Source of the DNA: Clostridiales bacterium
GTDB taxonomy: Bacteria > Bacillota > Clostridia > Oscillospirales > Oscillospiraceae
NCBI GenBank assembly: GCA_021205375.1
Contig: JAJPXR010000203.1
Location: 1 to 15,697 of the forward strand
Direction: 5' to 3'
Length of the DNA stretch: 15,697 nt
The position numbers were made by a program, and so were the translations under genes. Below are positions 1 through 5,489 of the stretch, one piece after another. Numbering within the stretch: the first letter of the stretch is position 1; each line of letters begins with the position of its first letter. The notes beneath the pieces were generated by a model that saw only the letters and a list, made by a program, of their open reading frames with translations, searched no databases and was not told the origin of the DNA.

Positions 1-2
1 CT

Positions 3-83
3 CTTGAGGAAGGGGAGTCAATACAGAACGAATTACAGAACGAACTACAGACTTTTTTAGAATCAATTTCTTATTTTCATTGA
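3..83 (+). CDS. Possible C-terminal fragment of a gene cut by the window edge
   Basis: One plus-strand frame is open from the window edge to a TGA at 81-83 and would encode 26 residues ending ESISYFH. The stretch is amphipathic and Glu/Gln/Asn/Leu-rich (IQNELQNELQTFLES), as expected of a C-terminal helix or short coiled coil. Codons are A/T-rich (TTA, CTA, ATA, GAA), unlike the GC-rich genes to the right, which could indicate transferred DNA. If real, the gene converges on the TetR-type gene. Its function cannot be named. The reading is weak because 26 open codons in AT-rich DNA can occur by chance, and the 12-bp tandem repeat beneath it could equally be a non-coding element. Confidence 0.3.
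   Translation, partial: LEEGESIQNELQNELQTFLESISYFH
22..52. repeat. Short 12-bp tandem direct repeat, about 2.5 units
   Basis: TACAGAACGAAT (22-33) is followed directly by TACAGAACGAAC (34-45) and a partial TACAGAC (46-52). The unit is 12 bp, a multiple of three, so it could be a repeated tetrapeptide (QNEL) in the possible gene fragment at 3-83, or a short iterated protein-binding site. The sequence does not decide between these. Confidence 0.5.
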
Positions 84-97
84 AATTTCAACGAAAA
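74..97. promoter_or_regulatory. 24-bp near-perfect AT-rich palindrome
   Basis: The core TTGAAATTTCAA (80-91) is a perfect palindrome. After one mismatched pair (79/92) the arms continue as TTTTC (74-78) and GAAAA (93-97). It lies between the possible gene end at 83 and the convergent TetR-type gene ending at 159. It lacks the GC-rich stem of an intrinsic terminator. It could be an operator or a weak bidirectional 3' hairpin; its function is not known. Confidence 0.35.
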
Positions 98-158
98 AAA
101 GCTGTACGTTTTACCAAATATGGAATAGGGGAAAGGGAAAACTTTTTGCCGTGACGCC

Positions 159-755
159 TCATCGGTACACCTCGCCCCGCAGCTGGTGCAGCAGCAACGG
201 CATCATCTCCCGGCCATAGGCCGCCAGGGAGTATTCCCCGCCCCGGATGCACCAGTCGTAGATCAGCGCCCGCTCACACATGGCGTAAATACGGCTGACC
301 TCCGCCGGGGAGCGGGCGGCAGTGATCTGCCCCCTGGCCTGACCCTCGGCGGCGATGCTGCGCAGCAACTTGTAATACACTCTGCCCTGGTCCATCAGGT
401 GGCGCTCGCCGGAGGTGGTCAACTGCGTGGCGTACATCCGGCTCATCAGTTCCACCGAGATGCTGCTCTCGATGAAGGCGAACAGCTCCCGGTTCAAATA
501 GAGCAGCTTTTCGAAGCTGTCCATCCGGGGGTCCATCTCTTCCATCAACTCCTCGTACTTGTCGTCAAACAGGGAGGAAAGGGAGGAGAGCAGTCCGTCC
601 TTGCCGCTGAAATAGTGGTAAAAGGAGCCTTTGGACGTGCCGCTGGCGGCAATAATTTCATCCACGGTGGTCTCGTCGTAACCCTGCTCATAAAAGAGCT
701 TCCACGCGGCGCTGACGATCTTGCGCCGGGTGTTGCGGTTGCTTTTCTTTGCCAT
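159..755 (-). CDS. TetR/AcrR-family transcriptional regulator
   Basis: This 198-residue protein has the usual TetR length and layout. The N-terminal DNA-binding domain spans about residues 8-55 and has the helix-turn-helix signature (TTVDEIIAASGTSKGSFYHYF, about 29-49, then S-GKDGLL). The remaining 140 residues are helical, as in a ligand-binding and dimerisation domain, and match no ligand class that I recognise. The ATG at 755 has a strong AGGAGG about 8 nt upstream and an extended -10 promoter. The gene is divergent from dapF across a 251-bp intergenic region. TetR proteins usually repress their own or divergent genes, but an amino-acid/wall gene such as dapF would be an uncommon target, so the real target may lie to the left of the window. 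Family assignment is secure; ligand and regulon are unknown. Confidence 0.9.
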   Translation of the reverse strand: MAKKSNRNTRRKIVSAAWKLFYEQGYDETTVDEIIAASGTSKGSFYHYFSGKDGLLSSLSSLFDDKYEELMEEMDPRMDSFEKLLYLNRELFAFIESSISVELMSRMYATQLTTSGERHLMDQGRVYYKLLRSIAAEGQARGQITAARSPAEVSRIYAMCERALIYDWCIRGGEYSLAAYGREMMPLLLHQLRGEVYR

Positions 756-793
756 AAGGCGCGCCTCCTGTTCGCGGGTTTGTTCCCGCTTTC

Positions 794-802
794 AGTATAC
801 CA
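794..802 (-). promoter_or_regulatory. Extended -10 promoter of the TetR-type gene
   Basis: On the minus strand the sequence reads TGG-TATACT: an extended -10 (TGn) joined to a near-consensus -10 hexamer, about 40 nt upstream of the start codon. No good -35 is seen at 16-18 bp spacing, which is normal for extended -10 promoters. Confidence 0.55.
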
Positions 803-911
803 TATTTTCAGGAAATTGGGGCCGTAGAATGGGCAGAAAAGAAAACTTTTCCTCTTACCGCTTCTCTCCAGCAGGAGAGGGGGTGCCGCCGCAATTTTTA
901 GCGGAAACGCC

Positions 912-941
912 AGTTTACTTTGTAAAGTTTGGCTGTATAAT
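912..941 (+). promoter_or_regulatory. dapF promoter with a dyad over its -35 region
   Basis: TATAAT (936-941) is a consensus -10, paired with TTTACT (914-919, 16-bp spacer) or GTTTAC (913-918, 17-bp spacer). An imperfect inverted repeat, AGTTTAC-TTT-GTAAAGT (912-928, one mismatched pair), covers the -35 and the start of the spacer, where a bound repressor would block RNA polymerase. The divergent TetR-type gene makes this dyad a candidate operator, but that is inference. Confidence 0.6.
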
Positions 942-1006
942 AAATAGTGTTGCATTCTCTGTGCGCGTATCTGCTGCGCACCGCCCCAAATCAGGAGGGA
1001 CAACAA

Positions 1007-1831
1007 ATGAAATTTACAAAAATGCACGGCTGCGGCAATGACTATATCTATGTGGACTGCACCAAAGAGCCTCTGGCCGACCCCAACGGCACGGCGCTCC
1101 GGCTCAGTGACCGGCACTTCGGCATCGGTTCCGACGGGCTGATCCTGATTTGCCCCTCTGACAAGGGCGACTTCCGGATGCGGATGTACAACGCCGACGG
1201 CAGCGAGGGGGCCATGTGCGGCAACGGCATCCGCTGCGTAGCCAAGTTCTGCTACGACAAGGGCCTGACCGACAAAACCCGCCTGGCGGTGGAAACAAAC
1301 GCCGGGATGAAGTACCTGGATCTGACAGTGGAAAACGGCAAGGTCTCCAAGGTGCGGGTGGACATGGGCGCGCCGGGCCTGGCGGCGGCGGACATCCCCG
1401 TTGTTGGCCTGGGCGACACCGTCATTGGCCAGCCGGTGAACGTGGCCGGGCAGGACTGGGTCATGACCTGCGTCTCTATGGGCAACCCCCACGCCGTGGT
1501 CTGGTGCGGCGACGTGGACGGGCTGGACATCGACAAAGTCGGCCCCCAGTTTGAAAACCACCCCATGTTCCCCGACCGGGTGAACACCGAGTTCGTCCGG
1601 GTCATGGACCGGCAGAACGTCCAGATGCGGGTCTGGGAGCGGGGCGCAGGGGAGACCTGGGCCTGCGGCACCGGGGCCTGTGCCACTGCGGTGGCCTGTG
1701 TCCAGAACGGCCTCACCGACAGGAACGTTACCGTCCACCTGCGGGGCGGCGATTTGGAAATCGAAGTCACCGACGGCAGCGTCTTTATGACCGGCCCCGC
1801 TGTCACCGTGTTCGAGGGCGAGTGCGACTGA
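1007..1831 (+). CDS. dapF: Diaminopimelate epimerase
   Basis: DapF interconverts LL- and meso-2,6-diaminopimelate in the cytoplasm, the penultimate step of lysine synthesis and the source of meso-DAP for peptidoglycan. The 274-residue length is typical. The N-terminal MKFTKMHGCGNDY motif is present. Both catalytic cysteines of the PLP-independent two-base mechanism are intact: Cys71 in AMCGNGIRC and Cys220 in WACGTGACA. I start the gene at ATG 1007 because AGGAGG lies 9 nt upstream and the protein then begins at the family's conserved N-terminus. An in-frame ATG at 947 would add 20 unrelated residues and lies only 5 nt beyond the -10. The gene appears monocistronic, with a repeat element and then murE downstream; murE could use its product. 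Confidence 0.97.
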   Translation: MKFTKMHGCGNDYIYVDCTKEPLADPNGTALRLSDRHFGIGSDGLILICPSDKGDFRMRMYNADGSEGAMCGNGIRCVAKFCYDKGLTDKTRLAVETNAGMKYLDLTVENGKVSKVRVDMGAPGLAAADIPVVGLGDTVIGQPVNVAGQDWVMTCVSMGNPHAVVWCGDVDGLDIDKVGPQFENHPMFPDRVNTEFVRVMDRQNVQMRVWERGAGETWACGTGACATAVACVQNGLTDRNVTVHLRGGDLEIEVTDGSVFMTGPAVTVFEGECD

Positions 1832-1880
1832 AACCGCACCTTTTCCGACCATTCACCATAAACATTTATCTAGCTATCCC

Positions 1881-1963
1881 TTTTGCTCAGCCATGCGCTG
1901 GAAACCCCTCCGCCACCGCCTAAAGGCGGCGGCCCTCCTCCCCTTTCAGGGGAGGCAAGGGGG
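1881..1963 (-). repeat. GC-rich interspersed repeat, copy 1, 3' of dapF
   Basis: On the minus strand this matches copy 2 (9907-9988) almost base for base through CCCTTGCC-CCCCTGAAAGGGGAGGAGGG, a GCCGCCGCC/GGCGGTGGC hairpin and GGCGGAGGGGTTTC, ending in ATGGCTGAGCAAAA. Two dyads are visible: an 8-bp stem with a 3-nt loop (1937-1955) and a 9-bp stem (1912-1933). The second is fully paired, with one G-U, only in minus-strand RNA; plus-strand RNA has an A-C mismatch. It starts 49 nt after the dapF stop. No U-tract follows, so it is not a standard intrinsic terminator. Repeats of this look are common in Oscillospiraceae intergenic DNA (recalled, not searched). Confidence 0.85.
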
Positions 1964-1990
1964 GATAGTTCTTGACGTCTGATGTCAATT

Positions 1991-2023
1991 TTGTCCGACA
2001 GATGCGGAATTTCTATTAGAAAT
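1991..2023 (+). promoter_or_regulatory. Candidate murE promoter overlapping a 15-bp perfect palindrome
   Basis: TTGTCC (1991-1996), a 17-bp spacer and TATTAG (2014-2019) make a plausible sigma-A promoter about 80 nt before the murE start. The -10 lies inside ATTTCTA-T-TAGAAAT (2009-2023), a perfect palindrome around one central base, with GG/CC pairs continuing one base further out. A second inverted repeat, TTGAC-7 nt-GTCAA, lies just upstream at 1972-1988. The palindrome on the -10 suggests an operator, but no regulator can be named. Confidence 0.45.
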
Positions 2024-2100
2024 CCCCTCTTTCTAGCCACTAAAACAATTCGGCTGATTCAAAGGGATAAGCAATCACACTTATTAAGAGGTATTCTTAT

Positions 2101-3564
2101 ATGAAACTGATCGACCTGGTCTTTCGCATGAACTACACCCTGGTGCAGGGTTCTTTGGACAGCGACATTTCCGCGCTGGTTTACGACTCCCGGAAAGCCG
2201 TCCCCGGCTGCATCTTTGTCTGTATGCCCGGCGCGGTGACGGACGGCCACCAGTATATCCCCGACGTGCTGGCAAAAGGCGCGGCGGCTGTGGTGGTGGA
2301 GCACCCCGTGGAGGTGCCGGAGGATGTCACCGTCATCGAGGTGGAAAACGCACGGCTGGCGCTGGCGGAGCTGTCCGCCGCCTGGTTCGGCCATCCGGCG
2401 GAGAAGCTGACCACCATCGGCGTTACCGGCACCAAGGGCAAGACCACCACCACTTATATGATTAAAGGTATCCTGGAGAAATCCGGCCTGCCCACCGGCC
2501 TCATCGGAACCATTGAGGTCATCATCGGCGACAAACACATCCACGCCGTCAATACCACCCCGGAGAGCTACCTGGTGCAGGAGTATTTTGCGGAGATGGT
2601 GGACGCCGGTCTCAAATACGTGGTCATGGAGGTCTCCTCCCAGGCTCTCAAGCTGGACCGTGTCTCCGGCTTCACCTACGATTACGGCATTTTCACCAAT
2701 CTGGAGCCGGACCACATTGGCCCCGGCGAGCACGAGAGCATGGAGGAGTATATCGCCTGCAAGGGCCTGCTGTTCCAGCGGTGCAAAATCGGCCTGGCCA
2801 ACGCCGAGGCCGACTACCTGGAGCAGGTCATGGCGAACCACACCTGTCAGTTGGAGACCTTCGGCATGGGAGAGAACGCCGACCTGCGGGCGGTGAACGT
2901 CCAGCGCATCCACCAGCCCGGCTATCTGGGCGTCTCCTACGACCTGACGGGCCTGGAGAACTATTCCGTCCGGGTGGACATTCCCGGCGACTTCACCGTG
3001 TATAACTCTCTGGCGGCCATTGCTCTGTGCCGCCACCTGGGGGTCAGCCGGGAGAACGTCCTCGCCGCGCTGGACACCATCCAGGTGAAAGGACGGCTGG
3101 AGATTTACCCCACCCCCGGCCAGTACACCCTGATGATCGACTATGCCCACAACGCCATGAGCCTGGAGGCCCTGCTGACCAACATTCGGGCCTATGGTCC
3201 CAAGCGCATCATCTGCTTGTTCGGCTGCGGCGGCAACCGGGCCAAGAGCCGCCGGTACGAGATGGGCGAGGTGGCCTCCCGGCTGGCCGACCTGACCGTG
3301 GTCACCAGTGACAACCCCCGCTTTGAGGAGCCGATGGACATCATCAATGACATCCTCACCGGCGTGGCCAAGGCGGAAGGGGCCTATGTCACCATTCCGG
3401 ACCGGAAGGAGGCCATCGCCTACTGCATGAGCATCGGCCAGGCCGGGGACATCGTCATTCTGGCGGGCAAGGGCCACGAGGACTACCAGGAAATCCGCGG
3501 CGTCAAATACCCCATGGATGAGCGGGTGCTCATCGAGGAGATCATCCGGGAGGCGCAGTCATGA
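2101..3564 (+). CDS. murE: UDP-MurNAc-tripeptide synthetase, meso-DAP type (MurE)
   Basis: MurE adds the third stem-peptide residue to UDP-MurNAc-L-Ala-D-Glu, using ATP, in the cytoplasm. The 487 residues have the Mur-ligase plan: N-terminal UDP-binding domain (1-100), central ATPase with P-loop GVTGTKGKTTT (107-117), NTTPES (151-156), VSSQAL (178-183) and the presumed carbamylated Lys221 in ACKGLLF, then a C-terminal domain with DNPR (404-407) and GKGHEDYQ (456-463). DNPR is the known signature for meso-DAP rather than lysine, which fits the nearby dapF. The ATG at 2101 has AAGAGG 9 nt upstream. Its start region carries a possible promoter, and its stop overlaps the next gene as ATGA. No mraY, murF or murD is adjacent, so this is outside a dcw cluster and could be a second MurE paralogue. 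Variant positions (DYAHN, VSSQAL) fit that possibility. Confidence 0.93.
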   Translation: MKLIDLVFRMNYTLVQGSLDSDISALVYDSRKAVPGCIFVCMPGAVTDGHQYIPDVLAKGAAAVVVEHPVEVPEDVTVIEVENARLALAELSAAWFGHPAEKLTTIGVTGTKGKTTTTYMIKGILEKSGLPTGLIGTIEVIIGDKHIHAVNTTPESYLVQEYFAEMVDAGLKYVVMEVSSQALKLDRVSGFTYDYGIFTNLEPDHIGPGEHESMEEYIACKGLLFQRCKIGLANAEADYLEQVMANHTCQLETFGMGENADLRAVNVQRIHQPGYLGVSYDLTGLENYSVRVDIPGDFTVYNSLAAIALCRHLGVSRENVLAALDTIQVKGRLEIYPTPGQYTLMIDYAHNAMSLEALLTNIRAYGPKRIICLFGCGGNRAKSRRYEMGEVASRLADLTVVTSDNPRFEEPMDIINDILTGVAKAEGAYVTIPDRKEAIAYCMSIGQAGDIVILAGKGHEDYQEIRGVKYPMDERVLIEEIIREAQS

Positions 3565-3725
3565 CGATGGATCAGTTGCTGGGGCTGTTCTTCCTGTTGG
3601 GCCTGGTGACGCTCCTCCTGGGCGTCGTCAGGAAAGCCCTGAAAATCGTCATGTTCGCCCTCGCGCTGCTCCTGCTGTGGGGCGGCATGTCCGGCGCGCT
3701 GGCGACGCTGGTCGCCGCTTTGTAG
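3561..3725 (+). CDS. Small two-helix membrane protein, coupled to murE
   Basis: This 54-residue ORF starts at the ATG of an ATGA overlap with the murE stop codon, a classic translational-coupling arrangement. It is nearly all hydrophobic: a first membrane segment at about residues 5-22 (LLGLFFLLGLVTLLLGV), a short basic loop (VRKALK, 22-28) and a second segment at about 29-52. The basic loop predicts both ends outside and a cytoplasmic hairpin turn. Codon use is GC-rich like murE and the stop is TAG. I recognise no family. Co-translation with murE suggests a link to envelope or wall-precursor synthesis, but that is inference. The main doubt is that short GC-rich hydrophobic ORFs can occur by chance. 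The exact ATGA overlap, the charge pattern and the absence of a competing gene argue that it is real. Confidence 0.65.
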   Translation: MTMDQLLGLFFLLGLVTLLLGVVRKALKIVMFALALLLLWGGMSGALATLVAAL

Positions 3726-3789
3726 GTATATCCCAACTGAGCCGAAAGCAGGTTATGCCCCGGCGCGGTTCATAAAAAGAATTTTACGA

Positions 3790-3835
3790 AATCCGCTGGG
3801 AAACGCTTGCGTTTCCCGGCGGATTGTGGCATAAT
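3790..3835 (+). promoter_or_regulatory. tRNA-Ser promoter embedded in a 17-bp hairpin
   Basis: TTGCGT (3807-3812), a 17-bp spacer and CATAAT (3830-3835) form a good promoter 17 nt before the tRNA. The -35 is at the apex of a long inverted repeat, AATCCGCTGGGAAACGC (3790-3806) with GCGTTTCCCGGCGGATT (3809-3825), paired throughout apart from one T-G. Nothing like a U-tract follows the hairpin, so it is a poor terminator for the murE transcript. It may be an operator, a 3'-end RNA stabiliser, or both. Confidence 0.55.
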
Positions 3836-3852
3836 AGGCTGGTATGAGCGAT

Positions 3853-3941
3853 GGAGTGGTATCGAAGTGGTCATAACGGGACTGACTCGAAATCAGTTGT
3901 ACCTTTGGGTACCGTGGGTTCGAATCCCACCCACTCCGCCA
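3853..3941 (+). tRNA. tRNA-Ser, anticodon CGA
   Basis: A full class II cloverleaf can be drawn. The acceptor stem is GGAGTGG (3853-3859) with CCACTCC (3931-3937). The anticodon stem is ACTGA/TCAGT, with loop CTCGAAA giving anticodon CGA at 3888-3890, which reads the serine codon UCG. A long variable arm pairs GTACC (3899-3903) with GGTAC (3908-3912), as expected for serine. The T arm is GTGGG-TTCGAAT-CCCAC. Discriminator G3938 and an encoded CCA (3939-3941) complete it. It has its own promoter and terminator, so it is a single-gene unit. Confidence 0.97.
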
Positions 3942-3942
3942 A

Positions 3943-3978
3943 AAAAAGTTCGCAGGCTTTTGGGCCTGCGAACTTTTT
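3943..3978 (+). terminator. Strong bidirectional intrinsic terminator
   Basis: AAAAA-GTTCGCAGGC (3943-3957), a 6-nt loop and GCCTGCGAAC-TTTTT (3964-3978) make a perfect 15-bp stem, with a T-run on the plus strand and an even longer one (seven, complement of 3941-3947) on the minus strand. It ends the tRNA transcript two nucleotides after CCA. It can also stop the convergent membrane-protein transcript coming from 4012. Confidence 0.93.
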
Positions 3979-4011
3979 GCGCTTTGTGATGTACAAATGT
4001 GGCGGAAACAC

Positions 4012-4266
4012 TCACCGCCGGGCCAGCCAGTTCACCAGCATCAGCAGCACACACGACCCGATGATTGAGACGATAAGGCTGGCGATCCAGCCGGTGGCGT
4101 AGAAGCCGATAAGGGAAAAGAGAAAATTGCCCAGGGCGGAGCCAAGAACGCCGACCACGATGTTGCGTAGCATAGAGCCGGGCTGATTCATGATCATCCC
4201 GGCGATCCAGCCGACGGCCGCGCCACAAATCAGCATCCAAATGAGAGACGTGAGAGACAACAGCAT
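4012..4266 (-). CDS. GlsB/YeaQ/YmgE family (transglycosylase-associated) membrane protein
   Basis: This 84-residue protein has three hydrophobic segments (about 4-26, 33-55 and 58-80). It shows the family's glycine pattern: AAVGWIAGMIM near the start, then NIVVGVLGSALGNFLF, then a final segment ending NWLARR. The family is widespread and is often induced by envelope or acid stress, but its biochemical role is unsettled; the 'transglycosylase-associated' label is historical. I choose ATG 4266 because AGGAGGG lies 8 nt upstream. A longer in-frame reading to 4344 would add 26 unlike residues that overlap the upstream gene. It lies 43 nt after the other small membrane protein and probably shares its promoter. 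Confidence 0.85.
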   Translation of the reverse strand: MLLSLTSLIWMLICGAAVGWIAGMIMNQPGSMLRNIVVGVLGSALGNFLFSLIGFYATGWIASLIVSIIGSCVLLMLVNWLARR

Positions 4267-4309
4267 AAGTAAAACCCTCCTGAAACGGCAGACGCGAGGG
4301 GGAAGGGCC

Positions 4310-4564
4310 TCAGAAGGACTTCCCCAGGTAGTTGAGAACGGCAAAAACGATGCCCACGATGCAGTATACCCGCACCACCAGCAGCAACAGGTGGTACAGC
4401 ACCCAAATCAGCGGCAAAAAGCTCAGCAGCGAGGCGGCGGCCCCCAGCAGGAACCGGGCGACCACCCACACCAGCAGATAGAGAACGATGCTGATGACCA
4501 GACTGACGGTGTCCTTATAGTGGACGGTGTTGGAAAGGGGAAACCAGACGCGAATCGAGTTCAT
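4310..4564 (-). CDS. Small membrane protein of unknown function
   Basis: This 84-residue protein has a short polar N-terminus (MNSIRVWFPLSNTVHYKD) followed by closely packed hydrophobic segments at about 19-37, 38-56 and 59-80. This suggests two or three membrane passes, with few charges apart from Arg37 and Arg65. Translation is well supported: ATG 4564 has GGAGGG 8 nt upstream and a promoter about 40 nt further. I recognise no family. It is the first gene of a probable two-gene unit with the GlsB-type protein 43 nt downstream, so a shared envelope or stress role is a reasonable guess and nothing more. Confidence 0.75.
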   Translation of the reverse strand: MNSIRVWFPLSNTVHYKDTVSLVISIVLYLLVWVVARFLLGAAASLLSFLPLIWVLYHLLLLVVRVYCIVGIVFAVLNYLGKSF

Positions 4565-4605
4565 TGCAAACCCTCCTTGCGGTTCAATTCGGTGTTACAG
4601 TGCTT

Positions 4606-4633
4606 ATTATATCGTAACAGGCGGAAATTGCAA
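4606..4633 (-). promoter_or_regulatory. Sigma-A promoter of the small membrane-protein pair
   Basis: On the minus strand, TTGCAA (4628-4633), a 16-bp spacer and a consensus TATAAT (4606-4611) lie about 40 nt upstream of the ATG at 4564. The first G/A for transcription start would fall near 4598-4600, giving a leader of about 35 nt. Confidence 0.75.
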
Positions 4634-4675
4634 GGAATTTAACCGTTTTTTCATCTTTTACAGATGCAAACCGCC

Positions 4676-5443
4676 TCAGCCGCCGGTTTTGGCGGCATCC
4701 GCCTCCAGGGGGACCACGTCGTCATAGAGGACGCGAACGCGATAACCCGGATGGTCCACGTCCATGTGCAGGTGGCCGCAGTACCAGTATTCAAACGAGG
4801 CGGCGGCGTAAACCTGGTCCAGATAGACGCAGGTAGGGTCCGGCGTGTACACCTTGCCGCTGACCGGGGCCAGCAGCGACTGGGGCAGGGTGTGGGTCAG
4901 GATGTAATCCGCCCGGTTGCCGTGGTCAGCGAGGGTAGACAGCCCGTGGGCCATTTCCTCCCCGCTGGGAAGCTCCTCCGGCCACCAGTCCAGTCCCTCC
5001 ATTCGGTATTCCCGGTCGTGGGAGGCCGCGCCGCCCATGACCCAGAAGGTGTGGCCGTCGATGGTGTAATACTCCCCTCGCTTCAGGTGCAGCACATTTT
5101 CTGCCAGCGGGTGGACGTTGACCAGTCCGCCGTTCCACTCCTCCACCGGCTGGCCCTGCCAGAAGGGATGGTTGTCGTGGTTGCCGTCCAGCCAGAGGAC
5201 GGTATAGGGCCGCTGAGACAGCCATCTGCTCCAGTAGAGGTAATTTTTCCGGTCTGAACGCTTATATTTGTCGGTGAGAAACTCCGATTCCGGGGCGGTG
5301 TCTGTCAGGGCAAAAGGCAGACCAAAGTCTCCACAAATGATGACATAGTCGGAGCGGGTCAGGGCCTTCCCCTCCGGGAACTGCCGGTTGGACAGCTTTG
5401 TGATGTCCAGCCCACCGTGGATGTCGCCAGTCAGGTAGATCAC
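4676..5443 (-). CDS. Calcineurin-like metallophosphoesterase
   Basis: This 255-residue protein carries every block of the dinuclear metallophosphoesterase fold in order: GDIHG (6-10, ligands Asp7 and His9), CGDFG (Asp39), DGNHD (Asn88-His89), THT (His184) and GHLH (His224, His226). No signal peptide or membrane segment is seen, so it should be cytoplasmic. Substrates in this superfamily range from phosphoproteins to nucleotides and cannot be inferred here. The start is GTG at 5443, with GGAGGC 7 nt upstream on the minus strand. It is the last gene of the polA-rimI-tsaD run, 46 nt after tsaD. No clear intrinsic terminator follows its stop. Confidence 0.9.
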   Translation of the reverse strand: MIYLTGDIHGGLDITKLSNRQFPEGKALTRSDYVIICGDFGLPFALTDTAPESEFLTDKYKRSDRKNYLYWSRWLSQRPYTVLWLDGNHDNHPFWQGQPVEEWNGGLVNVHPLAENVLHLKRGEYYTIDGHTFWVMGGAASHDREYRMEGLDWWPEELPSGEEMAHGLSTLADHGNRADYILTHTLPQSLLAPVSGKVYTPDPTCVYLDQVYAAASFEYWYCGHLHMDVDHPGYRVRVLYDDVVPLEADAAKTGG

Positions 5444-5489
5444 GGGAAACGCCTCCTTTTCGCTTTGCCAAACTTCTGCATGAAACCGC

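Noticed and set aside
864..879. CTCTCC-AGCA-GGAGAG hairpin between the TetR-type gene and dapF
   Set aside because: The stem is only 6 bp, lies upstream of the dapF promoter, and has no U-tract or match to a known riboswitch. I could not assign it a role.
947..1006. N-terminal extension of dapF to an upstream ATG
   Set aside because: The ATG lies 5 nt beyond the -10, so no ribosome binding site could be in the transcript. The conserved DapF N-terminus starts at 1007 with a strong AGGAGG.
545..1852. 435-codon minus-strand frame opposite dapF and the start of the TetR-type gene
   Set aside because: It overlaps two well-supported genes, has shadow-type composition and no domain.
2059..3477. 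472-codon minus-strand frame opposite murE
   Set aside because: It is the same kind of GC-driven antisense frame. MurE on the other strand has intact motifs, and this frame has no recognisable domain.
3807..4240. Short frames crossing the tRNA-Ser and its terminator
   Set aside because: They run through a complete cloverleaf and a perfect terminator; the minus-strand one also covers a GlsB-type gene.
4660..4700. Possible terminator after the metallophosphoesterase
   Set aside because: GCCGCC/GGCGGC pairing lies mostly inside the coding end, and the following minus-strand sequence has A-runs, not T-runs.
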